DNA of 18,602 nucleotides, from positions 1 through 18,602 of the forward strand of contig PTKD01000009.1 in NCBI GenBank assembly GCA_002938115.1, read 5' to 3'. The notes beneath the pieces were generated by a model, which was not told where the DNA came from, did no database searches, and worked only from the letters and a program-made list of their open reading frames with translations. Numbering within the stretch: the first letter of the stretch is position 1; every line of letters starts with the position of its first letter. Both the position numbers and the translations under genes were made by a program. Shown here piece after piece: positions 1 to 8,498 of this stretch. Origin of the DNA: Alphaproteobacteria bacterium MarineAlpha9_Bin7 (GTDB lineage Bacteria > Pseudomonadota > Alphaproteobacteria > UBA7887).

Positions 1-257
1 AGATGCAACCAAAGGGGCGGCCCAGCAAATATTTCAAACAATGTAGCCGCACCCACAATAATAAAGCCCAGTATCAGAATGATAAATACCGCAGGCCCAT
101 CTCCAGCATCTTGCGACTGAAAATCAAGGCCGCAAACATCGCACCGCTCAGATACGGTTAAATAGCCTGAGAATAGTTGCCCGCGTCCACAACGTGGGCA
201 TTTGCCACTGAGCCCTGACCGAACCAGTGATATCGATGAATATCTGGGCTCGACCAT
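1..257 (-). CDS. DUF983 family zinc-ribbon membrane protein (partial, C-terminus off window)
   Basis: A reading frame on the minus strand starts at ATG 257 and runs off the left edge, giving about 85 residues. An in-frame TAG two codons upstream makes this ATG the first possible start. The N-terminus carries two CxxC pairs (CPRC and CDVC, about residues 21-24 and 42-45), followed by a DAGDGPAVF segment and a hydrophobic helix, the usual layout of DUF983 proteins. DUF983 genes commonly follow subunit III of cytochrome c oxidase in alphaproteobacteria, ahead of surf1. Here the gene starts 20 bases after the ctaE stop, so it is probably the next gene of the same operon. Its molecular function is not established; a role near oxidase biogenesis is inferred from position only. 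Confidence 0.8.
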   Translation of the reverse strand, partial: MVEPRYSSISLVRSGLSGKCPRCGRGQLFSGYLTVSERCDVCGLDFQSQDAGDGPAVFIILILGFIIVGAATLFEIFAGPPLWLH

Positions 258-277
258 GCAGGTCTACAAGAATTGCC

Positions 278-1099
278 TCAACTCCCGCCCCACCAATAGA
301 TGCAGCAGAACAGGAACAGCCAGACCACATCGACGAAATGCCAGTACCAAGCCGCTGCTTCAAACCCAAAGTGATGGTCAGGTTTGAAATGGTTGCGATA
401 GGAGCGAAATAGACAGACACACAAGAATACCGTCCCAATAAGTACGTGAGCCCCATGAAACCCGGTAGCCATGAAGAATGTCGATGAATAAATACCGTCT
501 GTGAACGCAAAGTGTGCATGCGCATATTCGTAAGCCTGAATCCCAGTAAAGGTCGCGCCCAGCAAAATTGTTAGCCACAAACCGAGTATAAGGTGACCAG
601 CGTTTCCTTCACGAAGCGCATGATGAGCCCATGTTACGGTGGCGCCCGAAGTCAAAAGGATCAAGGTATTCAGCAATGGCAGATGAAACGGCTCCAAGAC
701 TTCCACCCCTTGCGGTGGCCAAGTACCACCCGTGAAAGCCACCCTGCCAACCAATTTAGCCTCGCCCGCAAATAGACTGGCATCAAAGAATGCCCAAAAC
801 CAGGCAACAAAGAACATAACTTCAGAGGCGATAAACAAGGCCATGCCGAAGCGGAGCCCGATTTGCACTATTGGAGTGTGATGACCTTCGAAAGTTGCCT
901 CTCGAATCATGTCGCGCCACCACAAAAACATAGTCAAAAGGGTCAGCAGAATTCCGATTGTGGCGACAGCCACACCCCCAGCCATCTCGTGCATGAACAG
1001 CACTGTCCCGGCCGTTAAGAAGAGTGCCGCAAGAGCGCCTAGCGCTGGCCATGGACTTGGATCAACAAGATGATAGGGTTGTTTGGCAGTATCAGTCAT
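278..1099 (-). CDS. ctaE: Cytochrome c oxidase subunit III (aa3 type)
   Basis: This is the integral-membrane subunit III of the haem-copper oxidase; it carries no redox centre and stabilises subunit I and proton uptake. The 273-residue product is almost entirely hydrophobic, consistent with seven membrane helices. It has hallmark segments including a YHLVDPSPWP-like N-terminus, RFGMALFIASEVMFF, TWPPQG, ATGFHGAHVLIG and WYWHFVDVVWLFLF near the end. I chose ATG 1099 rather than the TTG at 1126 because AAAGGGAAA lies just upstream and the protein then begins MTDTAKQPYH, as family members do. It lies 60 bases downstream of ctaG and 20 bases upstream of the DUF983 gene on the same strand. Confidence 0.97.
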   Translation of the reverse strand: MTDTAKQPYHLVDPSPWPALGALAALFLTAGTVLFMHEMAGGVAVATIGILLTLLTMFLWWRDMIREATFEGHHTPIVQIGLRFGMALFIASEVMFFVAWFWAFFDASLFAGEAKLVGRVAFTGGTWPPQGVEVLEPFHLPLLNTLILLTSGATVTWAHHALREGNAGHLILGLWLTILLGATFTGIQAYEYAHAHFAFTDGIYSSTFFMATGFHGAHVLIGTVFLCVCLFRSYRNHFKPDHHFGFEAAAWYWHFVDVVWLFLFCCIYWWGGS

Positions 1100-1159
1100 C
1101 ACTTTCCCTTTGCCACTTGGGCACAACTGGTCATGGTCATCACACGCTAGAGTAGGACA

Positions 1160-1741
1160 TCATTTGACCGTGGAATTACTTACATGGTCAGCACTAGATA
1201 CTTGCTCTCGCTTCGAATTTCCTACTTCAAAGAAGGTATAAGACAGAGTCAAAGTGTTGATCCGATCCATTTTCGGATCATCTGCAATCGATGGATCTAC
1301 AAAAAAACTCACCGGCAACTCCGCGACCTCTCCAGGCTGCAACACCTGTTCCGTAAAACAAAAGCAGTCAATTTTCGAAAAATACTCTCCAGCCGTGAGT
1401 GGCGTAACATTATACGCCGCAGTACCAACCATTAACCGATCGCTGGTATTCTCAACCCGATAAAAAGCCAGCGTCGGTTCCCCAAGCCGTACCGTAACGG
1501 AGCCCTTTACCGGATGGAATCGCCATGGCAAATCTCTGTTCACATCGGCATTAAATCGCACCGTCATCTCTCGCTCACCAATCTGGTTTGGCACCTCCGT
1601 CGCAACCATCGTTGTTCCACCATAACCCGTTGCCCGGCAGAACAGATCGTATAAAGGCACCGCCGCATAGGACAGGCCGACCATACCAACCACCAGCGCT
1701 GCCAACGAGAGTCCGGTAATGCTATAACGGCCCCGTACCAT
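1160..1741 (-). CDS. ctaG: Cytochrome c oxidase assembly protein CtaG/Cox11
   Basis: This copper chaperone delivers Cu to the CuB site of subunit I. It is a 193-residue protein with one N-terminal membrane helix (about residues 8-29) and a soluble domain facing the periplasm. The copper-binding CFCF motif is present (Cys126 and Cys128), as is the conserved Cys35 in the YDLFCRATG segment just after the helix. ATG 1741 shares its A with the TGA of the preceding 42-residue peptide (TGATG), which suggests coupled translation. A GTG one codon upstream (1744) is an alternative start. The C-terminal tail is polar and beyond the conserved core. Length and motifs are normal for the family. Confidence 0.95.
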   Translation of the reverse strand: MVRGRYSITGLSLAALVVGMVGLSYAAVPLYDLFCRATGYGGTTMVATEVPNQIGEREMTVRFNADVNRDLPWRFHPVKGSVTVRLGEPTLAFYRVENTSDRLMVGTAAYNVTPLTAGEYFSKIDCFCFTEQVLQPGEVAELPVSFFVDPSIADDPKMDRINTLTLSYTFFEVGNSKREQVSSADHVSNSTVK

Positions 1742-1869
1742 CACTGGCCGGGCTCCGGACTAAATTTGGCAAGAGTAATCAGGAAAAACAGCACTATCAA
1801 ACCGGCCAATCCCAGAGCAATCGCCATATTCTTAACCTTTTGGCGACGATGAACATCATGGAGTGGCAT
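1741..1869 (-). CDS. Small single-helix membrane protein (CoxF-like position)
   Basis: A 42-residue open frame starts at ATG 1869 and stops at the TGA that overlaps the ctaG start by one base. The protein has a short basic N-terminus (HRRQKVKN), one strongly hydrophobic helix (about residues 15-34) and a short SPEPGQ tail. Small one-helix proteins between ctaB and ctaG are a recurring feature of alphaproteobacterial oxidase operons and are sometimes annotated as CoxF or as hypothetical. It lies 11 bases downstream of the ctaB stop, with only a weak AAGAG upstream. Position, charge layout and the stop/start overlap make it very probably real. Its function is unknown; a role in oxidase assembly is inferred from position. 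Confidence 0.75.
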   Translation of the reverse strand: MPLHDVHRRQKVKNMAIALGLAGLIVLFFLITLAKFSPEPGQ

Positions 1870-1880
1870 AGATTTTACTC

Positions 1881-2807
1881 TTAAAGGACATACGGAAATG
1901 ACGACGGAAAGATGTGATCAACCGCCAGTAGAACAAAAATCAGAAAGAGGTAGAGAATGGAGAAAGAGAAAAGACGCTGAGCGTCGTCGTTGCGTCTCCG
2001 ACAACGAATCAACGCTGCCATCATCATAAATACAGAACCAAGAAACGCTGCGCCAATCCCATAGATCACACCACTCAACCCGATGACAACCGGCATGAAT
2101 GAAAAAGAAACCAACGCAACGCTGTACCAAAAGATATGGCGCCGGGTCACCGCTGGACCCGCGACCACAGGCAGCATGGGAACACCAACTTTCTTATACT
2201 CGTCCGCACGTACCAACGCCAAAGCCCAGAAATGCGGTGGCGTCCATACAAAGATAATGAAAAATAAAACAAGCGCCGCAAGACCAACCTCTCCGGCTAC
2301 TGCGGCCCATCCGATGACCGGCGGCAAAGCTCCTGCAGCACCTCCGATCACGATGTTCTGCGGCGTCCTTCGTTTCAACCACATGGTATATATGAACACG
2401 TAGAAGCAAATCGTAGTAGCCAACAATATCGCTGACAGCCAGTTGATCGCTAACGCCATCAGGGTCACAGACCCGACAGCCAACCACACGCCGAATGTAA
2501 GCGCCGTACCCGGTAGCACCCGACCAGACGGGACCGGTCTTCCGGAGGTCCTCGGCATACGTGCATCGATGTCACGATCAAACCACATATTGATAGCGCC
2601 CGATGCACCAGCGCCTGCCGCGATACAGAATAGTGCCGCAAAAATCAGCACGGGATGTAGCTCGCCCGGCGCCAACACCATCCCCACTGCACTGGTAAAA
2701 ACCACCAAAGACATTACCCGAGGCTTCAGTAGCGCAAAATAGTCTGCAGGCGCGGCATTTCTCGCAAACGACACAGCATGAGCCGCCGTTAATGTGCTAT
2801 CGGACAT
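1881..2807 (-). CDS. ctaB: Protoheme IX farnesyltransferase (heme O synthase)
   Basis: This UbiA-superfamily membrane prenyltransferase adds a farnesyl chain to protoheme IX to give heme O, the precursor of heme A used by subunit I. The 308-residue protein is polytopic. The first prenyl-diphosphate-binding motif is seen as NMWFDRDIDARMPRT, with Asp77 and Asp81, followed by SGRPVPSGR. A YKKVGVPMLP segment later in the protein corresponds to the second conserved loop. ATG 2807 has AGGA about eight bases upstream. It sits 23 bases after the ctaD stop and ahead of the small membrane peptide and ctaG, as in many alphaproteobacterial cox operons. Confidence 0.97.
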   Translation of the reverse strand: MSDSTLTAAHAVSFARNAAPADYFALLKPRVMSLVVFTSAVGMVLAPGELHPVLIFAALFCIAAGAGASGAINMWFDRDIDARMPRTSGRPVPSGRVLPGTALTFGVWLAVGSVTLMALAINWLSAILLATTICFYVFIYTMWLKRRTPQNIVIGGAAGALPPVIGWAAVAGEVGLAALVLFFIIFVWTPPHFWALALVRADEYKKVGVPMLPVVAGPAVTRRHIFWYSVALVSFSFMPVVIGLSGVIYGIGAAFLGSVFMMMAALIRCRRRNDDAQRLFSFSILYLFLIFVLLAVDHIFPSSFPYVL

Positions 2808-2830
2808 ATAGTGGTCCTACAATAAAGCCA

Positions 2831-4438
2831 TCACTTGATAACCGGAAGTTCTTCATAAGTATGGAAAGCGGGTGGAGACGGCAGTTGCCACTCCATGGTT
2901 GTGGCACCCTCGCCCCAAGGATTCGCCCCAACCCTCTCGCCTGCCGTGAACGTCCGATAAAGGATAAAAACAAACAAAAGAGCTGAAAACGCAGAAATGT
3001 AGGCGCCAAATGACGCGACCATATTCCATCCAGCAAAAGCTTCTGGGTAGTCTGCATAGCGGCGCGGCATTCCTGCCAAACCCAGAAAATGCATCGGGAA
3101 AAAGGTAAGATTGACACCGATGAACAGTGTCCAGAACTGGAGCTTACCCAATGCCTCTGGATATTGCCGGCCACACATTTTGGCAAGCCAGTAGTACAGT
3201 CCGCCAAATACGGAGAACACCGCCCCCAAGCTCAACACATAGTGAAAATGGGCAACGACGTAATATGTATCGTGAAGTGGGATATCAACAGCCGCATTCG
3301 CCAATACCACCCCTGTCACACCCCCAACCGTGAATAAAAAAATGAAACCCATCGCATAAAGCATCGGGGTCTTAAATTCGATTGATCCACCCCACATCGT
3401 GGCGATCCAACTGAAAATCTTTATTCCAGTTGGCACAGCTATCACCAGAGTGGCGAGCATAAAGTACGCGCGAGTATCAGTATCCATACCCACTGTGTAC
3501 ATGTGGTGTGCCCACACTACAAAACCGATAAAGCCGATCGCGACCATGGCATATGCCATGCCCAGATAACCAAAAATGGGTTTTTTGGAGAACGTTGCCA
3601 CAATCTGAGACACTATCCCAAACCCAGGAAGAATTAGGATGTACACCTCCGGGTGACCAAAGAACCAAAATAGATGCTGAAAGAGAATCGGATCCCCTCC
3701 CATCGACGCCTCAAAAAAGGCCGTCCCAAAATTTCGGTCCGTCAACAGCATAGTGATGGCGCCAGCCAATACGGGAAGCGACAACAACAACAGGAAAGTG
3801 GTCACTAAGATCGACCACACAAACAGCGGCATGCGATGCATGGTAAGCCCCGGAGCCCTCATGTTTAAGATTGTCGTGATGAAGTTGATCGAACTCAGGA
3901 TTGATGATGCACCTGCCAAATGAAGACTGAATATTACCAAATCCACCGCCGGGCCAGGATGGCCCGCAGTACTCGAAAGGGGTGGATATATTGTCCAGCC
4001 CGTCCCCGCACCGAGCCCTCCCGCCCCACTGTCAACGAACGCCGATGACAACAGCAGCGTCAGCGAAGGGATCAGCAGCCAGAAAGCAACGTTGTTGAGC
4101 CGTGGAAACGCCATGTCAGGCGCGCCAATCATGATCGGAACTAGCCAGTTCCCAAAGCCGCCAATCATTGCAGGCATAATCATGAAAAAAATCATCAAAA
4201 GCGCATGAGCAGTGACGAACACGTTGTAATGATGTTCGTTCTCAAAAAACCCACCAAGTCCCGGGGCGCTCAACTCAATCCGCATCATTATGGAGAAGAA
4301 AGCGCCAATCAGACCTGCCAGAACTGCAAACACCAGATACATGGTGCCGATATCTTTGTGGTTGGTCGAAAAAAGCCATCGGCGCCAACCTGTCGGGTGA
4401 TGCCCGTGTCCGTCCGCGTGTGCGTCAATTGAACTCAT
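2831..4438 (-). CDS. ctaD: Cytochrome c oxidase subunit I (aa3, A1 type)
   Basis: This is the catalytic subunit, carrying heme a and the heme a3/CuB centre where O2 is reduced and protons are pumped. The 535-residue protein is polytopic with every key residue visible. His78 is a low-spin heme ligand. His262 (in GHPEVY), His311 and His312 are CuB ligands, and His397 and His399 (in HFHY) are heme ligands. Glu264 and Tyr266 of HPEVY, Asp108 in GAPDMAFPRLNN and Lys340 in PTGIK mark complete D and K proton pathways, which define an A1-type oxidase. I chose ATG 4438 over a TTG one codon upstream; AGAGG precedes it. It starts 12 bases after the ctaC stop. Confidence 0.98.
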   Translation of the reverse strand: MSSIDAHADGHGHHPTGWRRWLFSTNHKDIGTMYLVFAVLAGLIGAFFSIMMRIELSAPGLGGFFENEHHYNVFVTAHALLMIFFMIMPAMIGGFGNWLVPIMIGAPDMAFPRLNNVAFWLLIPSLTLLLSSAFVDSGAGGLGAGTGWTIYPPLSSTAGHPGPAVDLVIFSLHLAGASSILSSINFITTILNMRAPGLTMHRMPLFVWSILVTTFLLLLSLPVLAGAITMLLTDRNFGTAFFEASMGGDPILFQHLFWFFGHPEVYILILPGFGIVSQIVATFSKKPIFGYLGMAYAMVAIGFIGFVVWAHHMYTVGMDTDTRAYFMLATLVIAVPTGIKIFSWIATMWGGSIEFKTPMLYAMGFIFLFTVGGVTGVVLANAAVDIPLHDTYYVVAHFHYVLSLGAVFSVFGGLYYWLAKMCGRQYPEALGKLQFWTLFIGVNLTFFPMHFLGLAGMPRRYADYPEAFAGWNMVASFGAYISAFSALLFVFILYRTFTAGERVGANPWGEGATTMEWQLPSPPAFHTYEELPVIK

Positions 4439-4450
4439 CAAAATCGACCT

Positions 4451-5347
4451 CTATTCTCTGTGGCTCTTTTGCGCCGCGGGCAGAGTTGCGTCTGCAACGT
4501 CGATAACGTTAAAGCCCTTCACTATATAATACGGATCGTCATCTTCCTTAAGCTCATGTGCCTCAGCCAACCAAGCTTCATATTCAGCGTCCTCCATTGC
4601 CTCAACCGCAATTGGCATAGACGAATGCAACATACCGCACAGTTCAGAACATTGACCATAATAGACACCCGGCTCATTAACCTGAAACCAAGTCTCGTTT
4701 AGCCGACCGGGATAAGCATCCATTTTGACGCCAAAAGCAGGGACCGCCCACGCGTGTATTACGTCATTTGAAATGATTTGGAGGCGCACAACCTTTCCAA
4801 CTGGAACCACCATCCTGTAATCGGCTGCTAGCAAATAAGGCTCACCGCTCTCCTCCGCCTCCTCTGCTTCAAGCTTGTACGACGCAAACCCAAAACCTTC
4901 ATCGCTATACTCGTATTCCCAGTTCCACTGATAGCCTATCACTTTGATATTTAAATCTACGTGTTCCGGCACTGTGTTCTGCAAATACAGTAATTTAAAA
5001 CTTGGGACGGCCATGACCACTAAAATGAGGATTGGAACAGCAGTCCACAGAACTTCAATTACCGTGTTATGTGTCACCCGAGACGGATTTGGATTGGATT
5101 TCGCATTGAACCGAATACTTATATAAATCATCAAGGCCAAAACGAACAAAGTAACTAGTGTAATCAACACGAGAACATAGTTGTGCAGAGTATTAATAGA
5201 TTCCATAACCGGCGTCACAGCCCGTTGAAAACCCAATTGCCACTCGTATGGTTGACCAGTGTCCGGGTTTGCAAATACCTCAGCTACAAAGACAGTCATC
5301 ACAGTAACCAAGGTAGCCATCCCCGCTAGGATGTTCCTCGTTAACAT
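4451..5347 (-). CDS. ctaC: Cytochrome c oxidase subunit II (CuA subunit)
   Basis: Subunit II receives electrons from cytochrome c at its binuclear CuA centre on the periplasmic side. The 298-residue protein has a cleavable-looking hydrophobic N-terminus (about residues 5-26, ending VFANPD), two membrane helices (about 55-78 and 97-118) and a cupredoxin domain. CuA ligands are His198, Cys233, Glu235, Cys237, His241 and Met244, in DVIHAW and GQCSELCGMLHSSM. The aromatic patch YQWNWEYEY at about 139 serves electron entry. There is no fused cytochrome c domain. About 45 acidic residues follow the CuA domain. ATG 5347 has AAAGG upstream. It is first in the oxidase gene run, with a 280-base non-coding stretch before it. 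Confidence 0.97.
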   Translation of the reverse strand: MLTRNILAGMATLVTVMTVFVAEVFANPDTGQPYEWQLGFQRAVTPVMESINTLHNYVLVLITLVTLFVLALMIYISIRFNAKSNPNPSRVTHNTVIEVLWTAVPILILVVMAVPSFKLLYLQNTVPEHVDLNIKVIGYQWNWEYEYSDEGFGFASYKLEAEEAEESGEPYLLAADYRMVVPVGKVVRLQIISNDVIHAWAVPAFGVKMDAYPGRLNETWFQVNEPGVYYGQCSELCGMLHSSMPIAVEAMEDAEYEAWLAEAHELKEDDDPYYIVKGFNVIDVADATLPAAQKSHRE

Positions 5348-5627
5348 CTTAAATAATGCCTTTCAGATGATCGAGCGCATGATCACACGGCTCAATGAGA
5401 CCATTACTGAACGCCCTTAGAAATGGATGGCACAACGAGCACCGTTCATGGCCGCACAATACACATCTGAGTCAGACCAAATCAAGCCCTCCCCGCAGCT
5501 TATCCCACCTGCCGGCCAAGAGGTTGTGGACAATTCAAAGAAGACCGCAGCGACACCTTACCTGTTGGGGCAAAGACACATCACCCGTAAACTTTTGGGC
5601 CAAGGGCCTTATTTCTCAACTTGGCAG
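5348..5627 (-). promoter_or_regulatory. Non-coding leader between the furoate-like operon and ctaC
   Basis: This 280-base stretch contains no credible gene; plus-strand open frames here have no recognisable features. It separates two transcription units reading the same way. I see no clear intrinsic terminator for the upstream operon (no hairpin followed by a T-run on the minus strand). It probably holds the promoter for ctaC, but I cannot point to convincing -35/-10 boxes. A short inverted repeat, TGATC (5368-5372) and GATCA (5381-5385) with an 8-base gap, lies just upstream of the ctaC start and could be a protein-binding site or chance. Confidence 0.35.
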
Positions 5628-6437
5628 TCAGTTCCCTCGAAACTCTGGTTTCCGTTTTTCATGAAAGGATTCAACACCTTCCCGAAAATCATGTGAACTC
5701 CGCAGCCGCCCATAGGCTTGACCCTCCAATTCAATTCCGACATGAAGCGGCGCATCCTGGGCACCGTTGAGAATGCCTTTGCTCGTCCTTTGGGCCAAGG
5801 GCGAAAATTCAGCCAACTCCTGAACCAATGATGCCACGGCCTTATCCAGGGCATCGTCAGCGACGCATTCGAGTGCGATTCCCCATTCGTGAGCCTTTGG
5901 GCCGGGTATGCGGCGCGATCGCATCACCATATCTTTGGTCCGCTGCAAACCAATCATATGGAGCAATCGAATGGAGCCGCCAGATCCAGGAATCATGCCA
6001 ATTCGCTGTTCAGGAAGGCCGACAAGCGTGGATTCAGTCACGATACGAAAATCGCAGGCTAAGCAAAACTCGAACCCAACCCCAAAGCAATAGCCCTGAA
6101 TTGCGGCCACCACCGGCTTCTGGCACCGCTCAGGAGACATAACATTTTGTGCGAGACATGAAACATGCTCGGGAGATGATTCAAGGAAACCCTTAATCTC
6201 TCCGCCACTTGAAAAATTCTTTCCGATTCCTCGTAATACGATCACTCGTACCCGTTCATCACGGTCCAAAGCAGCGAACGAGGCTGACATTTGGTCCCGT
6301 TGAGACATCCGAATAATGTTAAGTGGCGGCCGATCGAGAATTATATCTCCACGAGCCTCTTCTGAATTTATTTCGACCCTAAAACCATCTAGTTTGCCTA
6401 GCGAACTAATATTTTGGCCCCCAAGGGATTGGGTCAT
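5628..6437 (-). CDS. hmfE: Crotonase-family protein, probable 2-oxoglutaroyl-CoA hydrolase (HmfE-like)
   Basis: This is a 269-residue enoyl-CoA hydratase/isomerase (crotonase) fold protein. The oxyanion-hole segments are NFSSGGEIKGF (about 74-84) and GYCFGVGFEF (115-124). Both acidic positions of classical hydratases are present, Glu123 and Glu143 (in GLPEQRIG). The LDRPPLN start, the GFLESSPEH segment after the first oxyanion loop and the REGVESFHEKRKP C-terminus resemble, from memory, proteins annotated as 2-oxoglutaroyl-CoA hydrolase. In the furoate pathway that enzyme releases 2-oxoglutarate and CoA. Its ATG overlaps the stop of the CoA-ligase gene by four bases (ATGA), so the two are co-translated. 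A generic enoyl-CoA hydratase for another acyl-CoA remains possible; the specific role is inferred from gene order. Confidence 0.65.
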   Translation of the reverse strand: MTQSLGGQNISSLGKLDGFRVEINSEEARGDIILDRPPLNIIRMSQRDQMSASFAALDRDERVRVIVLRGIGKNFSSGGEIKGFLESSPEHVSCLAQNVMSPERCQKPVVAAIQGYCFGVGFEFCLACDFRIVTESTLVGLPEQRIGMIPGSGGSIRLLHMIGLQRTKDMVMRSRRIPGPKAHEWGIALECVADDALDKAVASLVQELAEFSPLAQRTSKGILNGAQDAPLHVGIELEGQAYGRLRSSHDFREGVESFHEKRKPEFRGN

Positions 6438-7993
6438 GCAAACGTTGCCTTTCCATCTTCAGCGTCCATCGAAACGCGTTCATCCATTCGGTAATCGCCG
6501 GACACGAGCAAGCGCCGAAGCACCTTTCCGACTGGCGATTTGGGGATTTCATCAAGAAACACATAGTCGCGTGGTCGCTTGAAGTCCGCTAGGTCCGAAC
6601 TACGACAAAACATATCGAGTTCCTCCGGAGAAATCATATTCCTGGCCTTTATGAAGGCTGTCACCCGTTGCCCCCAGCGCTCATCGGCCAAACCGACAAC
6701 CACTACTTCGCTAACTTCGGAATGGGCTGATAACACGTTTTCGATTTCGACAGGCGATATATTTTCACCGCCAGCAATAATCATGTCGTCGACACGCCCA
6801 GCCAAAAATAAATTACCGTTGCCGTCAAACCAACCAGTGTCTCCTGTAAAGTACCATCCTTCTCTGAGCGAATTTTCATCCGCATCGGGACGGCGCCAAT
6901 AACCTACAAACGCTTCGTCACTTGCCAGATCTGCAATAATTTGGCCGGTTTCGCCCGCTGCAACACGTTCCTCTGGATCTTCCGATCCAATTTTAATCAC
7001 TCGAAGCCGCTGATTTACTCCCGCTTTCCCCACCGAACCAGGATTCTTCGATGCATGAGTTTCCACAGAGAAGGTGTAAATTTCCGACGAACCGTAGTGG
7101 TTAACAAACACTTCCGGTTTAAATGCCTCATGTACTCGTCGTAGCAATTTCTCTTGCATTGGTGCCCCGGCAAAACCGAGCTTACGCACCGACGACAGAT
7201 CTCGACTCCCAAATGATTCATGGGCAAGCAAATCGTGGTAAAGCGTCGGCACTAAGAACAACGAGGTGATGCGCTCATGCTCTACCAACATCAATGTCTC
7301 TTCGGCATCAAAATGGGATTGGCAAATAAAACAACCATTGATTAACGCCATAGAAAGTAGCGAGCGTACGCCCATGGTGTGATAAAGAGGCATTACCCCC
7401 AGAATTCGCTCGCCTTGGCAGTATTTGTTCTGCACGACATGCGCCATCGACGACGCTCTCTCAGCATGATGACTTCGTGGCACTCCCTTGCCGCGCCCGG
7501 TGGTGCCGGACGTATACAGCATCACGGAAATATCCTGGGTCCGCGATTTTTCTGTAATTCCTATGGGATTACAGCGGACGAGATCATTGAAAGATAAATC
7601 GCCGTCGCCGCCAACCGCAATGCGAGGCATCTTGCGGCCCATAACAGTATCATTAACCGCCACTTCGGTAGCCATTTCAAAGGCGACGGCCTTTGCCTCC
7701 GCATCACGTAGCACAAAATCAATTTCTCCGGGCTTTGCCCGCCAGTTGATGGGAGTTACGACAATGCCGGCAAGCTGACAGGCCCAATGCAGGCTAGCGT
7801 TTTGCCAGCGGTTTTTTAGAATGGTAACTAGGTGATCGCCAGGACGTAGACCTGCTTCGACAAGACCTCCGGCCACGTGACGCACGCACTCAAACCACTT
7901 TTCATAGGTCCAACGCGTTGGACCGTCCACGATCGCTTCCCGATCAGGATACCGTTCCGCAGCACCAAGCAAAGTCCTACCAAGATCAATCAT
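6434..7993 (-). CDS. hmfD: AMP-forming acyl-CoA synthetase, probable 2-furoyl-CoA synthetase (HmfD-like)
   Basis: This ANL-superfamily ligase activates a carboxylate with ATP and CoA. From ATG 7993 it has 519 residues. Motifs in order: P-loop YTSGTTGRGKG (160-170), YGSSE (300-304), TGD (383-385), hinge/ribose region GRVDDMIIAGGENISP (from 399), and the catalytic lysine Lys490 in PKSPVGKVLRR. The frame is open 31 codons further upstream (to 8086). That extension lies inside the [2Fe-2S] subunit gene and lacks family features, whereas MIDLGRTLLGAAERYPDREA is a typical ligase start. ATG 7993 overlaps the upstream stop by 8 bases. The aromatic/heteroaromatic acid substrate, and furoate specifically, is inferred from the neighbouring Mo-hydroxylase and crotonase genes; benzoate-type acids are the main alternative. 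Confidence 0.7.
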   Translation of the reverse strand: MIDLGRTLLGAAERYPDREAIVDGPTRWTYEKWFECVRHVAGGLVEAGLRPGDHLVTILKNRWQNASLHWACQLAGIVVTPINWRAKPGEIDFVLRDAEAKAVAFEMATEVAVNDTVMGRKMPRIAVGGDGDLSFNDLVRCNPIGITEKSRTQDISVMLYTSGTTGRGKGVPRSHHAERASSMAHVVQNKYCQGERILGVMPLYHTMGVRSLLSMALINGCFICQSHFDAEETLMLVEHERITSLFLVPTLYHDLLAHESFGSRDLSSVRKLGFAGAPMQEKLLRRVHEAFKPEVFVNHYGSSEIYTFSVETHASKNPGSVGKAGVNQRLRVIKIGSEDPEERVAAGETGQIIADLASDEAFVGYWRRPDADENSLREGWYFTGDTGWFDGNGNLFLAGRVDDMIIAGGENISPVEIENVLSAHSEVSEVVVVGLADERWGQRVTAFIKARNMISPEELDMFCRSSDLADFKRPRDYVFLDEIPKSPVGKVLRRLLVSGDYRMDERVSMDAEDGKATFA

Positions 7994-8498
7994 CCGAGAC
8001 TGCCCGGCCGGAGCGGTTTTCTGCAAATACCTCCAGCGCGGCGCGAACGATATTCCCGTATCCTGTGCAACGGCAAAGATGGCCACTCAAGAATTCACGA
8101 ATGTTTTTTTCGTTCACATCAGTACCGGTATCTAGCAGCTCAGAGAGCGACATCAGAATGCCAGGGGTGCAAAATCCACATTGCAGTGCATGGTGCCGAC
8201 GAAATGCCCGCTGCAATGGCGAAAGAGTGTCATTTCCCGCCAAGCCTTCCACCGTTTCGACTTTTTCCCCGTTGATCTGGATGGCCAGTGTTAAGCATGA
8301 GCGAACGGCGCAACCGTTTACCCTGACAGTGCACGCGCCGCAAACACCATGTTCACACCCCACATGACTACCTGTCGAACCTAGCACGCCGCGCAAGAAG
8401 TCTGACAATAGGAGACGGGGCTCGGTTTCTCCTGAAACCGATTTCCCATTTAGCTCAAACTGGATCGTGTGGCGCTGGCCTGCATTCAACCGAGGCAT
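7986..8498 (-). CDS. hmfC: Molybdenum hydroxylase [2Fe-2S] subunit, probable 2-furoyl-CoA dehydrogenase HmfC-like
   Basis: This is the small electron-transfer subunit of a three-part xanthine-oxidase-family enzyme. It has 170 residues. An N-terminal plant-ferredoxin-like domain binds one cluster through Cys48, Cys53, Cys56 and Cys68 (in CEHGVCGAC and SCLT). A C-terminal helical domain binds the second through Cys107, Cys110, Cys142 and Cys144 (in QCGFC and LCRCTGYGNIVRA). All eight ligands are present. ATG 8498 has a good GGGGAGG about eight bases upstream and overlaps the FAD-subunit stop by 13 bases. The family is certain; the 2-furoyl-CoA substrate is inferred from the operon. Automatic pipelines may label it CO dehydrogenase small subunit (CoxS), which the large subunit does not support. 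Confidence 0.8.
   Translation of the reverse strand: MPRLNAGQRHTIQFELNGKSVSGETEPRLLLSDFLRGVLGSTGSHVGCEHGVCGACTVRVNGCAVRSCLTLAIQINGEKVETVEGLAGNDTLSPLQRAFRRHHALQCGFCTPGILMSLSELLDTGTDVNEKNIREFLSGHLCRCTGYGNIVRAALEVFAENRSGRAVSDD

Noticed and set aside
1100..1126. TTG start adding nine residues to ctaE
   Set aside because: ATG 1099 has a better ribosome-binding site and gives the conserved N-terminus.
5595..5615. GGCC-rich hairpin as a terminator after the crotonase gene
   Set aside because: The stem is only about four base pairs and no T-run follows on the minus strand.
5395..5696. Two 89-codon plus-strand open frames between ctaC and the crotonase gene
   Set aside because: They overlap the crotonase 3' end, show no domain-like features and have no convincing ribosome-binding site.
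7994..8086. 31-codon upstream extension of the CoA ligase
   Set aside because: It lies within the [2Fe-2S] subunit gene in another frame, and the ligase family begins at the MIDLGRTLL methionine.
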